Below are positions 16,655-24,986 of a stretch of DNA of 64,000 nt, piece after piece. The DNA is taken from NCBI GenBank assembly GCA_965224815.1, contig CBDDAF010000003.1:868001-932000 (forward strand), written 5' to 3'. Below the pieces are notes generated by a model. It was not told where the DNA came from and searched no databases. It was given only the letters and a program-made list of their open reading frames with translations. The translations under genes were made by a program, and so were the position numbers. Position 1 is the stretch's first letter. The number at the start of each line of letters is the position of its first letter. This DNA comes from CAYPEL01 sp036479985. Its GTDB lineage: Bacteria; Pseudomonadota; Gammaproteobacteria; DSM-19610.

Positions 16655-16942
16655 TCAGAGTTTTGCTGGCGCTGTAGTTATTTTCAAAGAATCTTTTTCC
16701 AGCGTTCTGACTTTTTTCCGCAAGCCAGATGTCTGCGCTTTAAGTTTAAATACTGCCCCCAAACTTGCCAATAGCCCGAATAAAGCACCGACGGCTAATG
16801 CACCAACAACGATAAGAGATAGTGGTATTTCCCTGCTTTCGAAGTAATAGTCCAGCATCACGGGTTCTGCATTTAATACGGCAAATGATAAACCGATGAC
16901 CACGAGAAGCACCATCATCAAAAAACCAAACAGACGACCCAT
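16655..16942 (-). CDS. lapA: LapA (YciS) inner-membrane protein of LPS assembly control
   Basis: 95 residues with two membrane helices (FGFLMMVLLVVIGLSFAVLN and LSLIVVGALAVGALFGLLAS) separated by the conserved short periplasmic stretch with ...EPVMLDYYF. A charged C-terminal coiled segment (LRKKVRTLEKD) follows, the DUF1049 architecture. In Escherichia coli LapA partners LapB in controlling LpxC turnover. Located between ihfB and pyrF exactly as expected, but its usual partner gene lapB does not follow it here. Confidence 0.9.
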   Translation of the reverse strand: MGRLFGFLMMVLLVVIGLSFAVLNAEPVMLDYYFESREIPLSLIVVGALAVGALFGLLASLGAVFKLKAQTSGLRKKVRTLEKDSLKITTAPAKL

Positions 16943-17007
16943 CTGTACTCCTTCAACACTGACTATCGAAAATATTATTGTTTATTATCCGGGAATGACG
17001 GCTAACA

Positions 17008-17073
17008 AAAAAGGGGTCAGATCTATTTATTATTGGCGGTACTGCCAATAATAAATAGATCTGACCCCTTTTT
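17008..17073. repeat. Perfect 30-base-arm hairpin (repeat D)
   Basis: Arms 17008-17037 and 17044-17073 are exact reverse complements with a 6-base loop; the outer part reads AAAAAGGGGTCAGATC. The GGGGTCAGATC core resembles ends of single-copy palindromes mobilised by IS200-like or REP-associated (Y1) transposases. Because one arm ends in a T run on either strand, it could also terminate ihfB transcription. Confidence 0.85.
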
Positions 17074-17084
17074 AAGGTTTGATA

Positions 17085-17435
17085 TTAGTAGTTGCTGCTT
17101 TCGTTAGTCGCTTCGTATGTCGGTTCCGTCTTGCTTTCTGGTTTGTTACTGCGATCGTAAATATTCACACGCTCACGCAACTCTTTACCAGGTTTGAAAT
17201 GCGGCACATATTTCGCTGCAAGCGCAACTGAATCACCAGTTTTCGGATTCCTGCCCATCCTGGGTGGACGATAGTGCAGTGAAAAACTACCAAAGCCTCT
17301 AATCTCAATCCGCTGGCCAGTTGCCAAAGACAGACTCATCTGCTCCAACAAACTTTTTACAGCAAGCTCCACATCCTTATGATTGAGGTGACTGTTTTTT
17401 ACCGCTAACAATTCAATCAGCTCAGATTTTGTCAT
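17085..17435 (-). CDS. ihfB: Integration host factor subunit beta
   Basis: 116 residues. MTKSELIELLAVKNSHLNHKDVELAVKSLLEQM is the IHF/HU dimerisation helix pair, and IEIRGFGSFSLHYRPPRMGRNPKTGD holds the DNA-intercalating arm with the conserved RxGRNPxTG Pro. RNPKTGDSVALAAKYVPHFKPGKELRERV matches IhfB rather than HU. The last about 20 residues (SNKPESKTEPTYEATNESSNY) form a polar tail longer than in the Escherichia coli protein. IHF bends DNA at specific sites in recombination and sigma-54 activation. The gene follows rpsA with a 79-base gap, the standard order. Confidence 0.97.
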   Translation of the reverse strand: MTKSELIELLAVKNSHLNHKDVELAVKSLLEQMSLSLATGQRIEIRGFGSFSLHYRPPRMGRNPKTGDSVALAAKYVPHFKPGKELRERVNIYDRSNKPESKTEPTYEATNESSNY

Positions 17436-17514
17436 TATCCCTTTCCCCGGTTAGCGGGTGAACTATGCACCCGGTTGCCTCTAAGCTACTGTAAACACGG
17501 TACTAATTCAACCA

Positions 17515-19191
17515 TTAGTCACCATTGTTTTGTAGTTGTTCCTTTAATGCATCGCCCAGTTTAGAGCTACCAGTCGCAGATCCGCGGCTAAACTCCTGGA
17601 CGGCTGCCACTTCCTCATCGTTGTCTTTTGCTTTGATCGACAGCGAAATGGTGCGGTTCTTGCGGTCAACTCCCATAAACTTGGCTTCAACTTCCTCGCC
17701 GACCGTCAGTACAGTGCGGGCATCTTCGACCCGATCACGGGATAACTCGGATGCTCGCAGTGTGCCTTCGATACCATCGCCTAAATCAATAATCGCAGCT
17801 TTGGCATCGACTTCCTTAATAACGCCCTTTACGATACTTCCTTTAGGATTTTCTGCTGAAAAAGATGAAAAAGGATCTTTCTCCATCTGTTTGATTCCGA
17901 GAGAGATTCGCTCACGTTCAGCGTCAACCGCCAGAACGACGGCTTCCAGCTCGTCTCCCTTGGAGTAATTGCGTACAGCCTCATCACCTTCATCGTTCCA
18001 GGACAGATCCGACAAATGGATAAGACCGTCTATACCGCCATCCAGCCCGATAAATACACCAAAATCTGTAATGGATTTGATGGTGCCTTTAACCTGATCA
18101 CCCTTGTTGTGCGTAGCTGAAAATTCTTCCCAGGGGTTGGCATAACATTGTTTCATACCGAGCGAGATACGGCGGCGTTCTTCGTCAATGTCGAGCACCA
18201 TGACTTCGACTTCCTGACTGATGTGCACCACCTTCGCCGGGTTAACGTTCTTGTTTGTCCAGTCCATTTCGGAAACATGCACCAGACCTTCAACACCTTC
18301 TTCGATTTCAACGAAGCAACCATAGTCAGCGATGTTGGTAATCTTGCCAAACAGGCGTGTATTTTCTGGGTAGCGACGTTCCAGATCTGCCCAGGGATCC
18401 TGTCCCAACTGTTTCAGACCCAGCGAGACCCGATTACGTTCGCGGTCAAACTTGAGCACCTTGACTTCAACTTCCTGACCCACTTCAACCACCTCGGAAG
18501 GATGCTTAACACGCTTCCAGGCCATATCCGTAATGTGCAACAGACCATCTATGCCACCCAGGTCGACAAACACACCGTAGTCAGTAAGGTTCTTGATAAC
18601 ACCTTTGACGACAGCGCCTTCCTGTAGACTTTCCAGTAGCTGTTCGCGCTCTTCACTGTATTCTGTTTCAACTACGGCACGGCGTGAAACCACCACATTG
18701 TTGCGGCGTTGATCCAGTTTGATAACTTTAAATTCGAGCTCTTTACCTTCCAGATAAGAGGTATCACGCACGGGACGCACATCGACCAGGGAACCCGGCA
18801 AGAAGGCGCGGATATCTTCAATGTCGACTGTGAAGCCACCTTTAACCTTACCGCTGATGACGCCTTTGATAATCTCGGCAGCTTCAAATGCATTTTCAAG
18901 ACGCTTCCAGACTTGTGCACGTTTGGCTTTTTCACGTGACAGACGCGTTGCACCAAAACCATCTTCAACAGCATCCAGCGATACTTCAACAGCATCACCG
19001 ACTACAACCTCTATCTCACCCTGACTGTTGTAAAATTGTTCTATGGGGATGACGCCTTCGGATTTAAGACCCGCGTTAACAATAACCGCATCCGCTTGTA
19101 TATCGACTACCGTTCCAGTCACGATGGTACCGGGCCGCATTTCCTTGTTAACAAGGCTCTCTTCAAATAATTCTGCAAAACTTTCAGTCAT
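17515..19191 (-). CDS. rpsA: 30S ribosomal protein S1
   Basis: 558 residues with six S1 (OB-fold) repeats. The first two, degenerate in sequence (GTIVTGTVVDIQADAVIVNAGLKSEG...), bind the ribosome; the remaining four have the RNA-binding pattern GxxVxGxVxxITDFGxFVxLxxGIDGLxHxSDxSW, seen four times from residue about 190 onward. The protein brings structured mRNAs to the 30S subunit. Starts 171 bases after cmk and precedes ihfB, the conserved cmk-rpsA-ihfB order. The leader between cmk and rpsA contains a hairpin; S1 usually autoregulates its own translation. Confidence 0.98.
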   Translation of the reverse strand: MTESFAELFEESLVNKEMRPGTIVTGTVVDIQADAVIVNAGLKSEGVIPIEQFYNSQGEIEVVVGDAVEVSLDAVEDGFGATRLSREKAKRAQVWKRLENAFEAAEIIKGVISGKVKGGFTVDIEDIRAFLPGSLVDVRPVRDTSYLEGKELEFKVIKLDQRRNNVVVSRRAVVETEYSEEREQLLESLQEGAVVKGVIKNLTDYGVFVDLGGIDGLLHITDMAWKRVKHPSEVVEVGQEVEVKVLKFDRERNRVSLGLKQLGQDPWADLERRYPENTRLFGKITNIADYGCFVEIEEGVEGLVHVSEMDWTNKNVNPAKVVHISQEVEVMVLDIDEERRRISLGMKQCYANPWEEFSATHNKGDQVKGTIKSITDFGVFIGLDGGIDGLIHLSDLSWNDEGDEAVRNYSKGDELEAVVLAVDAERERISLGIKQMEKDPFSSFSAENPKGSIVKGVIKEVDAKAAIIDLGDGIEGTLRASELSRDRVEDARTVLTVGEEVEAKFMGVDRKNRTISLSIKAKDNDEEVAAVQEFSRGSATGSSKLGDALKEQLQNNGD

Positions 19192-19284
19192 GGGTAAAAC
19201 TTTCCTGGCCGCTGCTTAATGCAATGGCGGTTTAACAAGTCGCTCACCAAAAAATATGGGTAAAACGGCGATAGACTTTCTGAG

Positions 19285-19323
19285 GTTAAAAGAAAACCGG
19301 TGCCCGACATTCGTCAAAGCACC
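19285..19323 (-). terminator. Possible terminator or leader hairpin between cmk and rpsA
   Basis: On the minus strand GGTGC and GCACC bracket an inner GAC/GTC stem, and the hairpin is followed by GGTTTTCTTTT. The T tract is interrupted, so it may be a partial terminator of cmk or part of the rpsA leader. Confidence 0.45.
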
Positions 19324-19362
19324 GCTACTAACCAGATATTATAAGCCAGCTTTTCCTGAAAA

Positions 19363-20049
19363 TCACTGATTTAATTGATTTTTAATGAATTGGCGGGCCT
19401 CAGCCACAACGCTGTCAATTGCGACACCGGTGGTATCCATGATTTTGGCGTCATCCGCCGCGATGAGGGGTGCTACAGATCGCTGACTATCCCGTGAATC
19501 CCGAGCCTTAATTTCCGCAAGAATACCCTCATAATCAACAGAAATTCCTTTTTCATTCAATTGCTTGCTGCGTCTTTTAGCCCGCTCCTCAGCACTTGCA
19601 GTGAGAAACAGTTTCGCCTGCGCCTGCGGAAAAATCACGGTACCCATGTCCCTGCCATCGGCCACCAAACCAGGCAATTTTGCAAAAGCGTGCTGGGTTT
19701 TTAGTAATGCCGTCCTGACTTCAGGTAGAACGGCCACCCGGGATGCCTTGCCACCTGCTGACTCGGTACGTATCTCATCGCTAACGTCATCGCCTTCCAG
19801 CAACACCTGCTCAATCGAGGCATCCGTCGGAAAATCAATATCCAGTTCAATTGCCAGAGCCGCCAGGGCAGGCTCATCATCTAGCGCCAGGCCACGTCGA
19901 CTGGCCGCAAGCGCGAGCAATCTATACAGGGCACCACTGTCGAGAAAATGAAATCCCAGTTCGCGGGCGAGTTGGCGACTGACGGTACCTTTACCGGAAC
20001 CACTGGGACCGTCGATCGTGACGATTGGAATTGTTTTATTATTAGTCAT
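19363..20049 (-). CDS. cmk: Cytidylate kinase
   Basis: 228 residues. IPIVTIDGPSGSGKGTVSRQLA is the P-loop, HFLDSGALYRLLAL the CMP-binding segment with the SGALYR motif, and GLVADGRDMGTVIFPQA the catalytic GRDxGTxxFP lid motif. RSKQLNEKGISVDYEGILAEIKARDSRDSQR matches the conserved C-terminal lid/base region. Phosphorylates CMP and dCMP for nucleic-acid synthesis. Overlaps the end of aroA by 8 bases, so the two are co-translated, followed by rpsA. Confidence 0.97.
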   Translation of the reverse strand: MTNNKTIPIVTIDGPSGSGKGTVSRQLARELGFHFLDSGALYRLLALAASRRGLALDDEPALAALAIELDIDFPTDASIEQVLLEGDDVSDEIRTESAGGKASRVAVLPEVRTALLKTQHAFAKLPGLVADGRDMGTVIFPQAQAKLFLTASAEERAKRRSKQLNEKGISVDYEGILAEIKARDSRDSQRSVAPLIAADDAKIMDTTGVAIDSVVAEARQFIKNQLNQ

Positions 20050-21364
20050 TAGCCACCGAAATATTCAGGCCGGTTTGTGCAGCCTGCGCGACAAACTCCG
20101 GGAATGAAGTGCGCACATTTGCACAATCATCAATCGTAATCTGCCCTTGCGCACGTAATGCCGCGATAGCGAAAGACATAGCAATACGATGATCTCCACC
20201 GCTATCAACCTGCCCGACTGTAAGTGCACCACCATGAATAACCATGCCGTCGGCAATAGGTTGCGCATCGATTCCAAGTGCTTGCAGCCCATCCGCCATG
20301 ACTTGTATGCGATCAGTTTCTTTGACTCGCAATTCTTCAGCACCGGTTAAAACTGTCGTGCCTTTTGCACAGGCTGCCGCTATAAATAATATCGGGAATT
20401 CATCAATCGCCAAAGGCACGAGTGATTCAGGAATTTCAATCCCGTTAAGTTCTGCATAACGAACGGTAATATCCGCTACCGGCTCGCCTCCGGATTCGTG
20501 CTGATTTGACAAGGTGATATCTGCACCCATGCGTTGCAAAATTTCCAACACACCTGTGCGTGTCGGATTAACACCCACATGCTCCAGTAGCAATTCAGAT
20601 CCCGGTGCAATAGTCGCCGCCACTATAAAAAATGCCGCCGAAGAAATATCTGCTGGCACCTCAATATCAGTCGCAGTCAAAACACCTCCACCCACCACGC
20701 TGATACGGTTGTCATTTCGCTCAACGGCATAACCCATACCTTGCAACATTCGTTCAGTGTGATCGCGTGTGAGTGCAGGTTCATGCACACAGGTCGTACC
20801 TTGCGCATACAAACCAGCCAGTAAAACACAGGATTTGACTTGCGCACTGGCAACCGGCATTTCAAAATCGATCCCTTGCAAACCCTGTCCACCCTGTATT
20901 TTCAGGGGGGCAGAACCATCTGCATCTGTTACGACCGCCGCATTCATACGTGCAAGCGGCTCAGTGACTCTGCGCATCGGCCGACTCATCAGAGAATCAT
21001 CACCGACGAGTTCGGTATCAAATGTCTGCCCGGCCAGAAGGCCGCTTAGCAAACGCATCGATGTTCCTGAATTACCCAGATCCAACGGTTGCCCTGGATC
21101 ATGCAGTCCGTGCAAGCCGACACCATGAATACGCACACTGCCGTTATAGGGCCCTTCGATGTGTACACCCATCACTTTGAATGCTGCCAGTGTAGCCAGA
21201 CTGTCTTCACCTTCCAGAAAACCACTGACTTCGGTTATGCCATTCGCCACAGAACCTAGAATGATTGAACGGTGAGAAATTGATTTATCGCCCGCCACGC
21301 GCAATCGCCCGGTCAGCTGCCCGCCCGGCTCAACAATAAATTTTGTATTCTGTGTTGTTGTCAT
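20042..21364 (-). CDS. aroA: 3-phosphoshikimate 1-carboxyvinyltransferase (EPSP synthase)
   Basis: 440 residues. LRVAGDKSISHRSIILGSVA is the shikimate-phosphate/PEP-binding N-terminal motif, LDLGNSGTSMRLLSGLLAG the LGNAGTAxRxL signature, SRPMRRVTEPLARM the active-site Arg region, and ELRVKETDRIQVMADGL the RxKExDR motif. GGDHRIAMSFAIAALRA completes the active site. Sixth step of the shikimate pathway. Here it is separate from tyrA, whereas in Pseudomonas the two are often fused. The gap upstream (21365-21550) holds a family B repeat. Confidence 0.97.
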   Translation of the reverse strand: MTTTQNTKFIVEPGGQLTGRLRVAGDKSISHRSIILGSVANGITEVSGFLEGEDSLATLAAFKVMGVHIEGPYNGSVRIHGVGLHGLHDPGQPLDLGNSGTSMRLLSGLLAGQTFDTELVGDDSLMSRPMRRVTEPLARMNAAVVTDADGSAPLKIQGGQGLQGIDFEMPVASAQVKSCVLLAGLYAQGTTCVHEPALTRDHTERMLQGMGYAVERNDNRISVVGGGVLTATDIEVPADISSAAFFIVAATIAPGSELLLEHVGVNPTRTGVLEILQRMGADITLSNQHESGGEPVADITVRYAELNGIEIPESLVPLAIDEFPILFIAAACAKGTTVLTGAEELRVKETDRIQVMADGLQALGIDAQPIADGMVIHGGALTVGQVDSGGDHRIAMSFAIAALRAQGQITIDDCANVRTSFPEFVAQAAQTGLNISVAND

Positions 21365-21397
21365 TAAATATTTATCACAAGCTTACTCTGGAACTAA

Positions 21398-21510
21398 CTC
21401 CCTCCCCCTCAGGGGGAGGGTTGGGGAGAGGGGATCAAATTAAAAAAACACTGCCTTAATTAAATCCCCTCTCCCTGGCCCTCTCCCGGAGGGAGAGGGG
21501 ATGATTTGTT
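21398..21510. repeat. Inverted repeat family B, copy 1
   Basis: CCCTCCCCCTCAGGGGGAGG and GGGTTGGGGAGAGGGGATC are followed by an AT-rich loop and then the complementary CCCCTCTCCCTGGCCCTCTC with GGAGGGAGAGGGG. A mosaic of small palindromes forming one 110-base inverted repeat; four relatives occur in 12.8-33.6 kb. Confidence 0.85.
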
Positions 21511-21550
21511 TTATTGTGGCGTTGAAAATCCATACACAGATAGTAACTCT

Positions 21551-22408
21551 CTACCCATTAAATTCATCCCGCGCAGCCTTCGCCGTTTTAAACATTGCAA
21601 GAATTCGATCACTATCACCCTCAGCAATAGCCGTACGGATAGCATCAAGATCACCACTAAACCGATCAATCATTGCCAGTATGGCGGATTGATTCGCCAG
21701 ACAAATATCTCGCCACATGACCGGGTCACTGGAGGCAATCCGGGTGAAATCACGAAATCCTCCCGCTGCATAGTCAAACACTTCTTTCTGATCATTGAGC
21801 CTTGCCAAACTATCGACCAATGTAAATGCCAGCATATGTGGTAAATGACTAGTTGCGGCCAAAATCTCATCGTGGTGCTCAACACTCATTTCGTTAACCA
21901 GTGCACCGGTTGCCTGCCAGAGTTTGCGCACTATCTGTACTGCTTCCGGATCAGTCTCAGGCAGTGGCGTTAAAATCACGCGCCGATTTTCATAGAGTTC
22001 AGGAAAAGAGGCTTCTACACCGCTATTTTCCGTCCCTGCGATCGGATGACCCGGTACAAAGTTTTTTGGAATACTTCCGAATGCTGAGATTGCATCGGTT
22101 ACAACGCTAGCCTTGGCGCTGCCTGCATCTGTTAATACAGTCGATACATCCAGCACACCACTAATTGCAGAAAATATTTTCTGCATAGCGCCTAGTGGTA
22201 CTGATACAAACACCACATCCGCACCCTGCACTGCGCGCGCCGGATCGGTTTCAAAGCTGTCGATAACACCCAGCGCTTTGGCTTTCGCTAAATTGTCTGC
22301 ATTACGGCCACAGCCAATAATTTCCTGCACCATGCCCGTTTTACGCAAGGCGCGTGCAAACGAGCCGCCAATCAGACCCACACCAATGACACACAAACGT
22401 TGAATCAA
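21551..22408 (-). CDS. tyrA: Prephenate/arogenate dehydrogenase
   Basis: 285 residues. LCVIGVGLIGGSFARAL is the GxGxxGG NAD(P)-binding motif and ILTPLPETDPEAV with NFVPGHPIAGTENSGVEA gives the HPIAGxExxG catalytic-His motif. LPHMLAFTLVDSL and GGFRDFTRIASSDPVMWRDI are the conserved C-terminal dimerisation segments. Converts prephenate (or arogenate) to the tyrosine precursor. Overlaps hisC by 4 bases, so the two are translated together. Confidence 0.93.
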   Translation of the reverse strand: MIQRLCVIGVGLIGGSFARALRKTGMVQEIIGCGRNADNLAKAKALGVIDSFETDPARAVQGADVVFVSVPLGAMQKIFSAISGVLDVSTVLTDAGSAKASVVTDAISAFGSIPKNFVPGHPIAGTENSGVEASFPELYENRRVILTPLPETDPEAVQIVRKLWQATGALVNEMSVEHHDEILAATSHLPHMLAFTLVDSLARLNDQKEVFDYAAGGFRDFTRIASSDPVMWRDICLANQSAILAMIDRFSGDLDAIRTAIAEGDSDRILAMFKTAKAARDEFNG

Positions 22409-23524
22409 GATAACACCTTGCCCAGTGCTTCCAGTGTACGTAGATTTTCTTCAGCAAGCCCAACACTGATGCGTAAATAATTAGGCATTCCGTAATTAGC
22501 CACCGGACGCACGATGACACCTTCATGCAAAAGTGCTTCATACACAGCACCCGCATCACGGCCAGTGTTTACCGAAATGAAATTTCCCACCGAAGGTATG
22601 AAATCAAGACCCAATTGTGTCAGGCCAGTTTCGAGCTGCCGCAAACCTTCAGTATTCGTCGATACACTCTTCTGTAAGTGGGCATCATCTTGCAATGCAG
22701 CCAACGCTGCTGTTTGCGCCAGACTGTTCACATTGAACGGCTGGCGCACCCGGTTCAACACATCCGCAAGTTCTGGCTGACAAACTCCATAACCCACCCG
22801 TAACGATGCCAGGCCATAGGCTTTGGAAAACGTCCGGGTAACTAACAGATTAGGATTTTGCGGTAACCACTGCACCGCATCAGGGTACTCCGCTTCCGTG
22901 ACATACTCAAAATAGGCTTCATCCACAACTACGATGACATGTGATGGCAACTTCTCAATAAATGCCTTCAGTTCATCCCGTTTCAGCCAGGTGCCAGTCG
23001 GATTATTAGGATTGGCTATAAATAGAACACGGGTTGCATCGGTAATACATTTCGACAAGGCAATCAGGTCATGCCCAAATGCTGGCCCTCGACTACCATC
23101 ATGTGCCGGTGCAACGCAGGCTGTTGCCCCGATAGCCTGAGTCACAATCGGATAGACCGCAAACGCATGTTCCGAAAATACCGCCTCGGTATCAGGCGAC
23201 AAAAAAGCCCGCGCCACCAGCTCGAGTATATCGTTCGAACCGTTTCCCAGGGTAATCCAGTCTGTGGGAACCTTTAACTTATCTGACAAGGCCTGCTTGA
23301 GGGCAAAACCATTACCGTCCGGATAGCGCGCAAGTTCTGGCATAGCATCGTGTTATTGCTGCCAGCACATGTTCACCTGGGCCCAGAGGGTTTTCGTTAG
23401 ACGCAAGTTTTATGGCGTTCTTAATACCGTATTCACGCTCTAACTCACTTAATGGTTTCCCAGGTGCATAGGGGTGCAGACGCTGCACGCCATTATTTGC
23501 AAGTTTTAAAATCGATTGAGTCAT
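22405..23524 (-). pseudogene. hisC: Histidinol-phosphate aminotransferase, interrupted by a one-base frameshift
   Basis: Two overlapping frames together give one normal HisC. The 5' part (start ATG at 23524; the GTG at 23542 adds six odd residues) reads MTQSILKLANNGVQRLHPYAPGKPL then KLASNENPLGPGEHVLAAI. The 3' part (22405-23343) continues MPELARYPDGNGFALKQAL, NGSNDILELVARAFL, FIANPNNPTGTWLK and TRTFSKAYGLASLRVGYG with the PLP Lys. In family members these run on directly. Deleting one base in about 23344-23358 restores the reading ...AAIHDAMPELARYPDG; as written the downstream frame has a TAA at 23353-23355. Either a sequencing or assembly indel or a real mutation. The neighbours pheA and tyrA suggest a normal role in His/aromatic synthesis. 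Confidence 0.85.
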
Positions 23525-23555
23525 AAAAATTGGCGATGTCACTAATTAGTTCACA

Positions 23556-23658
23556 CTCCCTCTCCCTCCGGGAGAGGGTTGGGGAGAGGGGGTCTAATAA
23601 AATGCCTTTTATCTTATCCCCTCTCCCTGTCCCTCCCCCTGAGGGGGAGGGGACGATC
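23556..23658. repeat. Inverted repeat family B, copy 2
   Basis: CCCTCTCCCTCCGGGAGAGG begins the left arm with GGTTGGGGAGAGGGGGTC, and CCCCTCTCCCTGTCCCTCCC with GAGGGGGAGGGGACGATC ends the right arm around an AT-rich loop. Fills the pheA-hisC gap. Confidence 0.85.
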
Positions 23659-23747
23659 TTTTTATATTTCGGTGAATAAATTTTATATCCAGTAAATACA
23701 TTAGGCTAGCACTTAAAAGAGTATTTGCAATACGAACTTTGCTACGT

Positions 23748-24827
23748 TCACACCTCACTACGCGGATAAGACCCCAGCACCTTTATCTGAACTGAGTTTT
23801 CTTCTAGCTCTTTTAAAACCGCACTGATATTTTCATCGCTAGTATGGCCTTCGATATCAACGAAAAACACATAATCCCATTTGGTAAGGCGGGAAGGACG
23901 AGACTCGATGCGCGTCATACTAACGCCATGGCGTGCTAACGGTTCAAGCAGACGGTATAAAGCACCCGATTGATTATGCGCTGACAGCATTAACGAAGTT
24001 TTATCCTGCCCAGTGCGTGCCACAGCCTGTTTGCCCACGGTTAAAAAACGTGTCGTGTTGTTAGGATCGTCTTCAATATTTTTTGCCAACACTTCAAGAT
24101 CGTACAACCCCGCCACAGCATCACTGGCAATTGCTGCTGCATGAGGATCATCAGCAGCGATACGCGCTGCTTCTGCATTACTGCTAACGGCAATACGTTC
24201 TGCGTGAGGCGTATTGGCATCCAGCCATTCGCGACACTGAGCAAGTGATTGTTGATGGGCAATGATTTTTTTAATTTTTGAGCGATCTGATTGTTTACTC
24301 AATAGCTGGTGATGTATCGGTAGCTCTACATCGCCAGATATAGAAAGTGGCGAACGCAAAAACATGTCCAGCGTATGATTAATCGCCCCTTCGGTAGAGT
24401 TTTCAACCGGTACTACACCATAATCAGCACCATCTGCTTCAACTTCTCGAAACACTTCTGCAATTGTGGCCAAAGGTGCAAACTCGACACCGTCACCAAA
24501 ATGTTTCAACGCCGCTGCCTGAGTATAAGTGCCCGCAGGTCCCAGATAGGCAACGCGTAATGGCCGCTCCAACGCCAGACAGGCTGACATAATTTCGCGG
24601 AATAAACGCGCCATGGTTGCATCGGACAATGGCCCCTTATTACGCTCACGTACCGCGCGCAAAACCAGTGCTTCGCGTTCCGGCCGATAGAACACCGGAT
24701 CCTGTTCACGGTGTTTTACTTTACCGACTTGCTGCGCGCAGGACGCACGCTCATTGATCAAGGACTGAATTTGTTGATCCAGTTCATCGATACGCTGACG
24801 TAATTTATCGAGATCAGCTTGCGGCAT
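23748..24827 (-). CDS. pheA: Chorismate mutase / prephenate dehydratase (P-protein)
   Basis: 359 residues in three domains. Residues 1-90 are an AroQ chorismate mutase (LRQRIDELDQQIQSLINERASCAQQVGKVK). Residues about 93-270 are prephenate dehydratase (RVAYLGPAGTYTQAAALKHFG, GVVPVENSTEGAINHTLDM, and NTTRFLTVGKQ with the conserved Thr-Arg-Phe). The C-terminal ACT domain follows (KTSLMLSAHNQSGALYRLLEPLARHGVSMTRIESRP), where ESRPSR marks the Phe feedback site. Makes phenylpyruvate and is normally feedback-inhibited by Phe. Standard pseudomonad-type location next to hisC and serC. Confidence 0.97.
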   Translation of the reverse strand: MPQADLDKLRQRIDELDQQIQSLINERASCAQQVGKVKHREQDPVFYRPEREALVLRAVRERNKGPLSDATMARLFREIMSACLALERPLRVAYLGPAGTYTQAAALKHFGDGVEFAPLATIAEVFREVEADGADYGVVPVENSTEGAINHTLDMFLRSPLSISGDVELPIHHQLLSKQSDRSKIKKIIAHQQSLAQCREWLDANTPHAERIAVSSNAEAARIAADDPHAAAIASDAVAGLYDLEVLAKNIEDDPNNTTRFLTVGKQAVARTGQDKTSLMLSAHNQSGALYRLLEPLARHGVSMTRIESRPSRLTKWDYVFFVDIEGHTSDENISAVLKELEENSVQIKVLGSYPRSEV

Positions 24828-24867
24828 AACGCTATTATGGAACCTCTTGATTAACTAGCGAGAATCT

Positions 24868-24929
24868 GTAGGAGCGGCTTCAGCCGCAAATGGACACCGC
24901 AACCCCATCGCGGCTGAAGCCGCTCCTAC
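24868..24929. repeat. REP-like palindrome, family A, copy 2
   Basis: Both arms present, with one or two mismatches next to the loop (GCCGCAAATGG). The left flank ACCTCTTGATTAACTAGCGA repeats a sequence also next to copies 10, 11 and 13. Located between serA and pheA. Confidence 0.95.
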
Positions 24930-24986
24930 AAAATTTGCATTGTTCAAAATAATAAAATTCACGAATTAACCTGATGGCTCTTCATG

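Noticed and set aside
18148..18627. 159-codon frame opposite rpsA
   Set aside because: Shadow of the S1 repeats, which explains its length.
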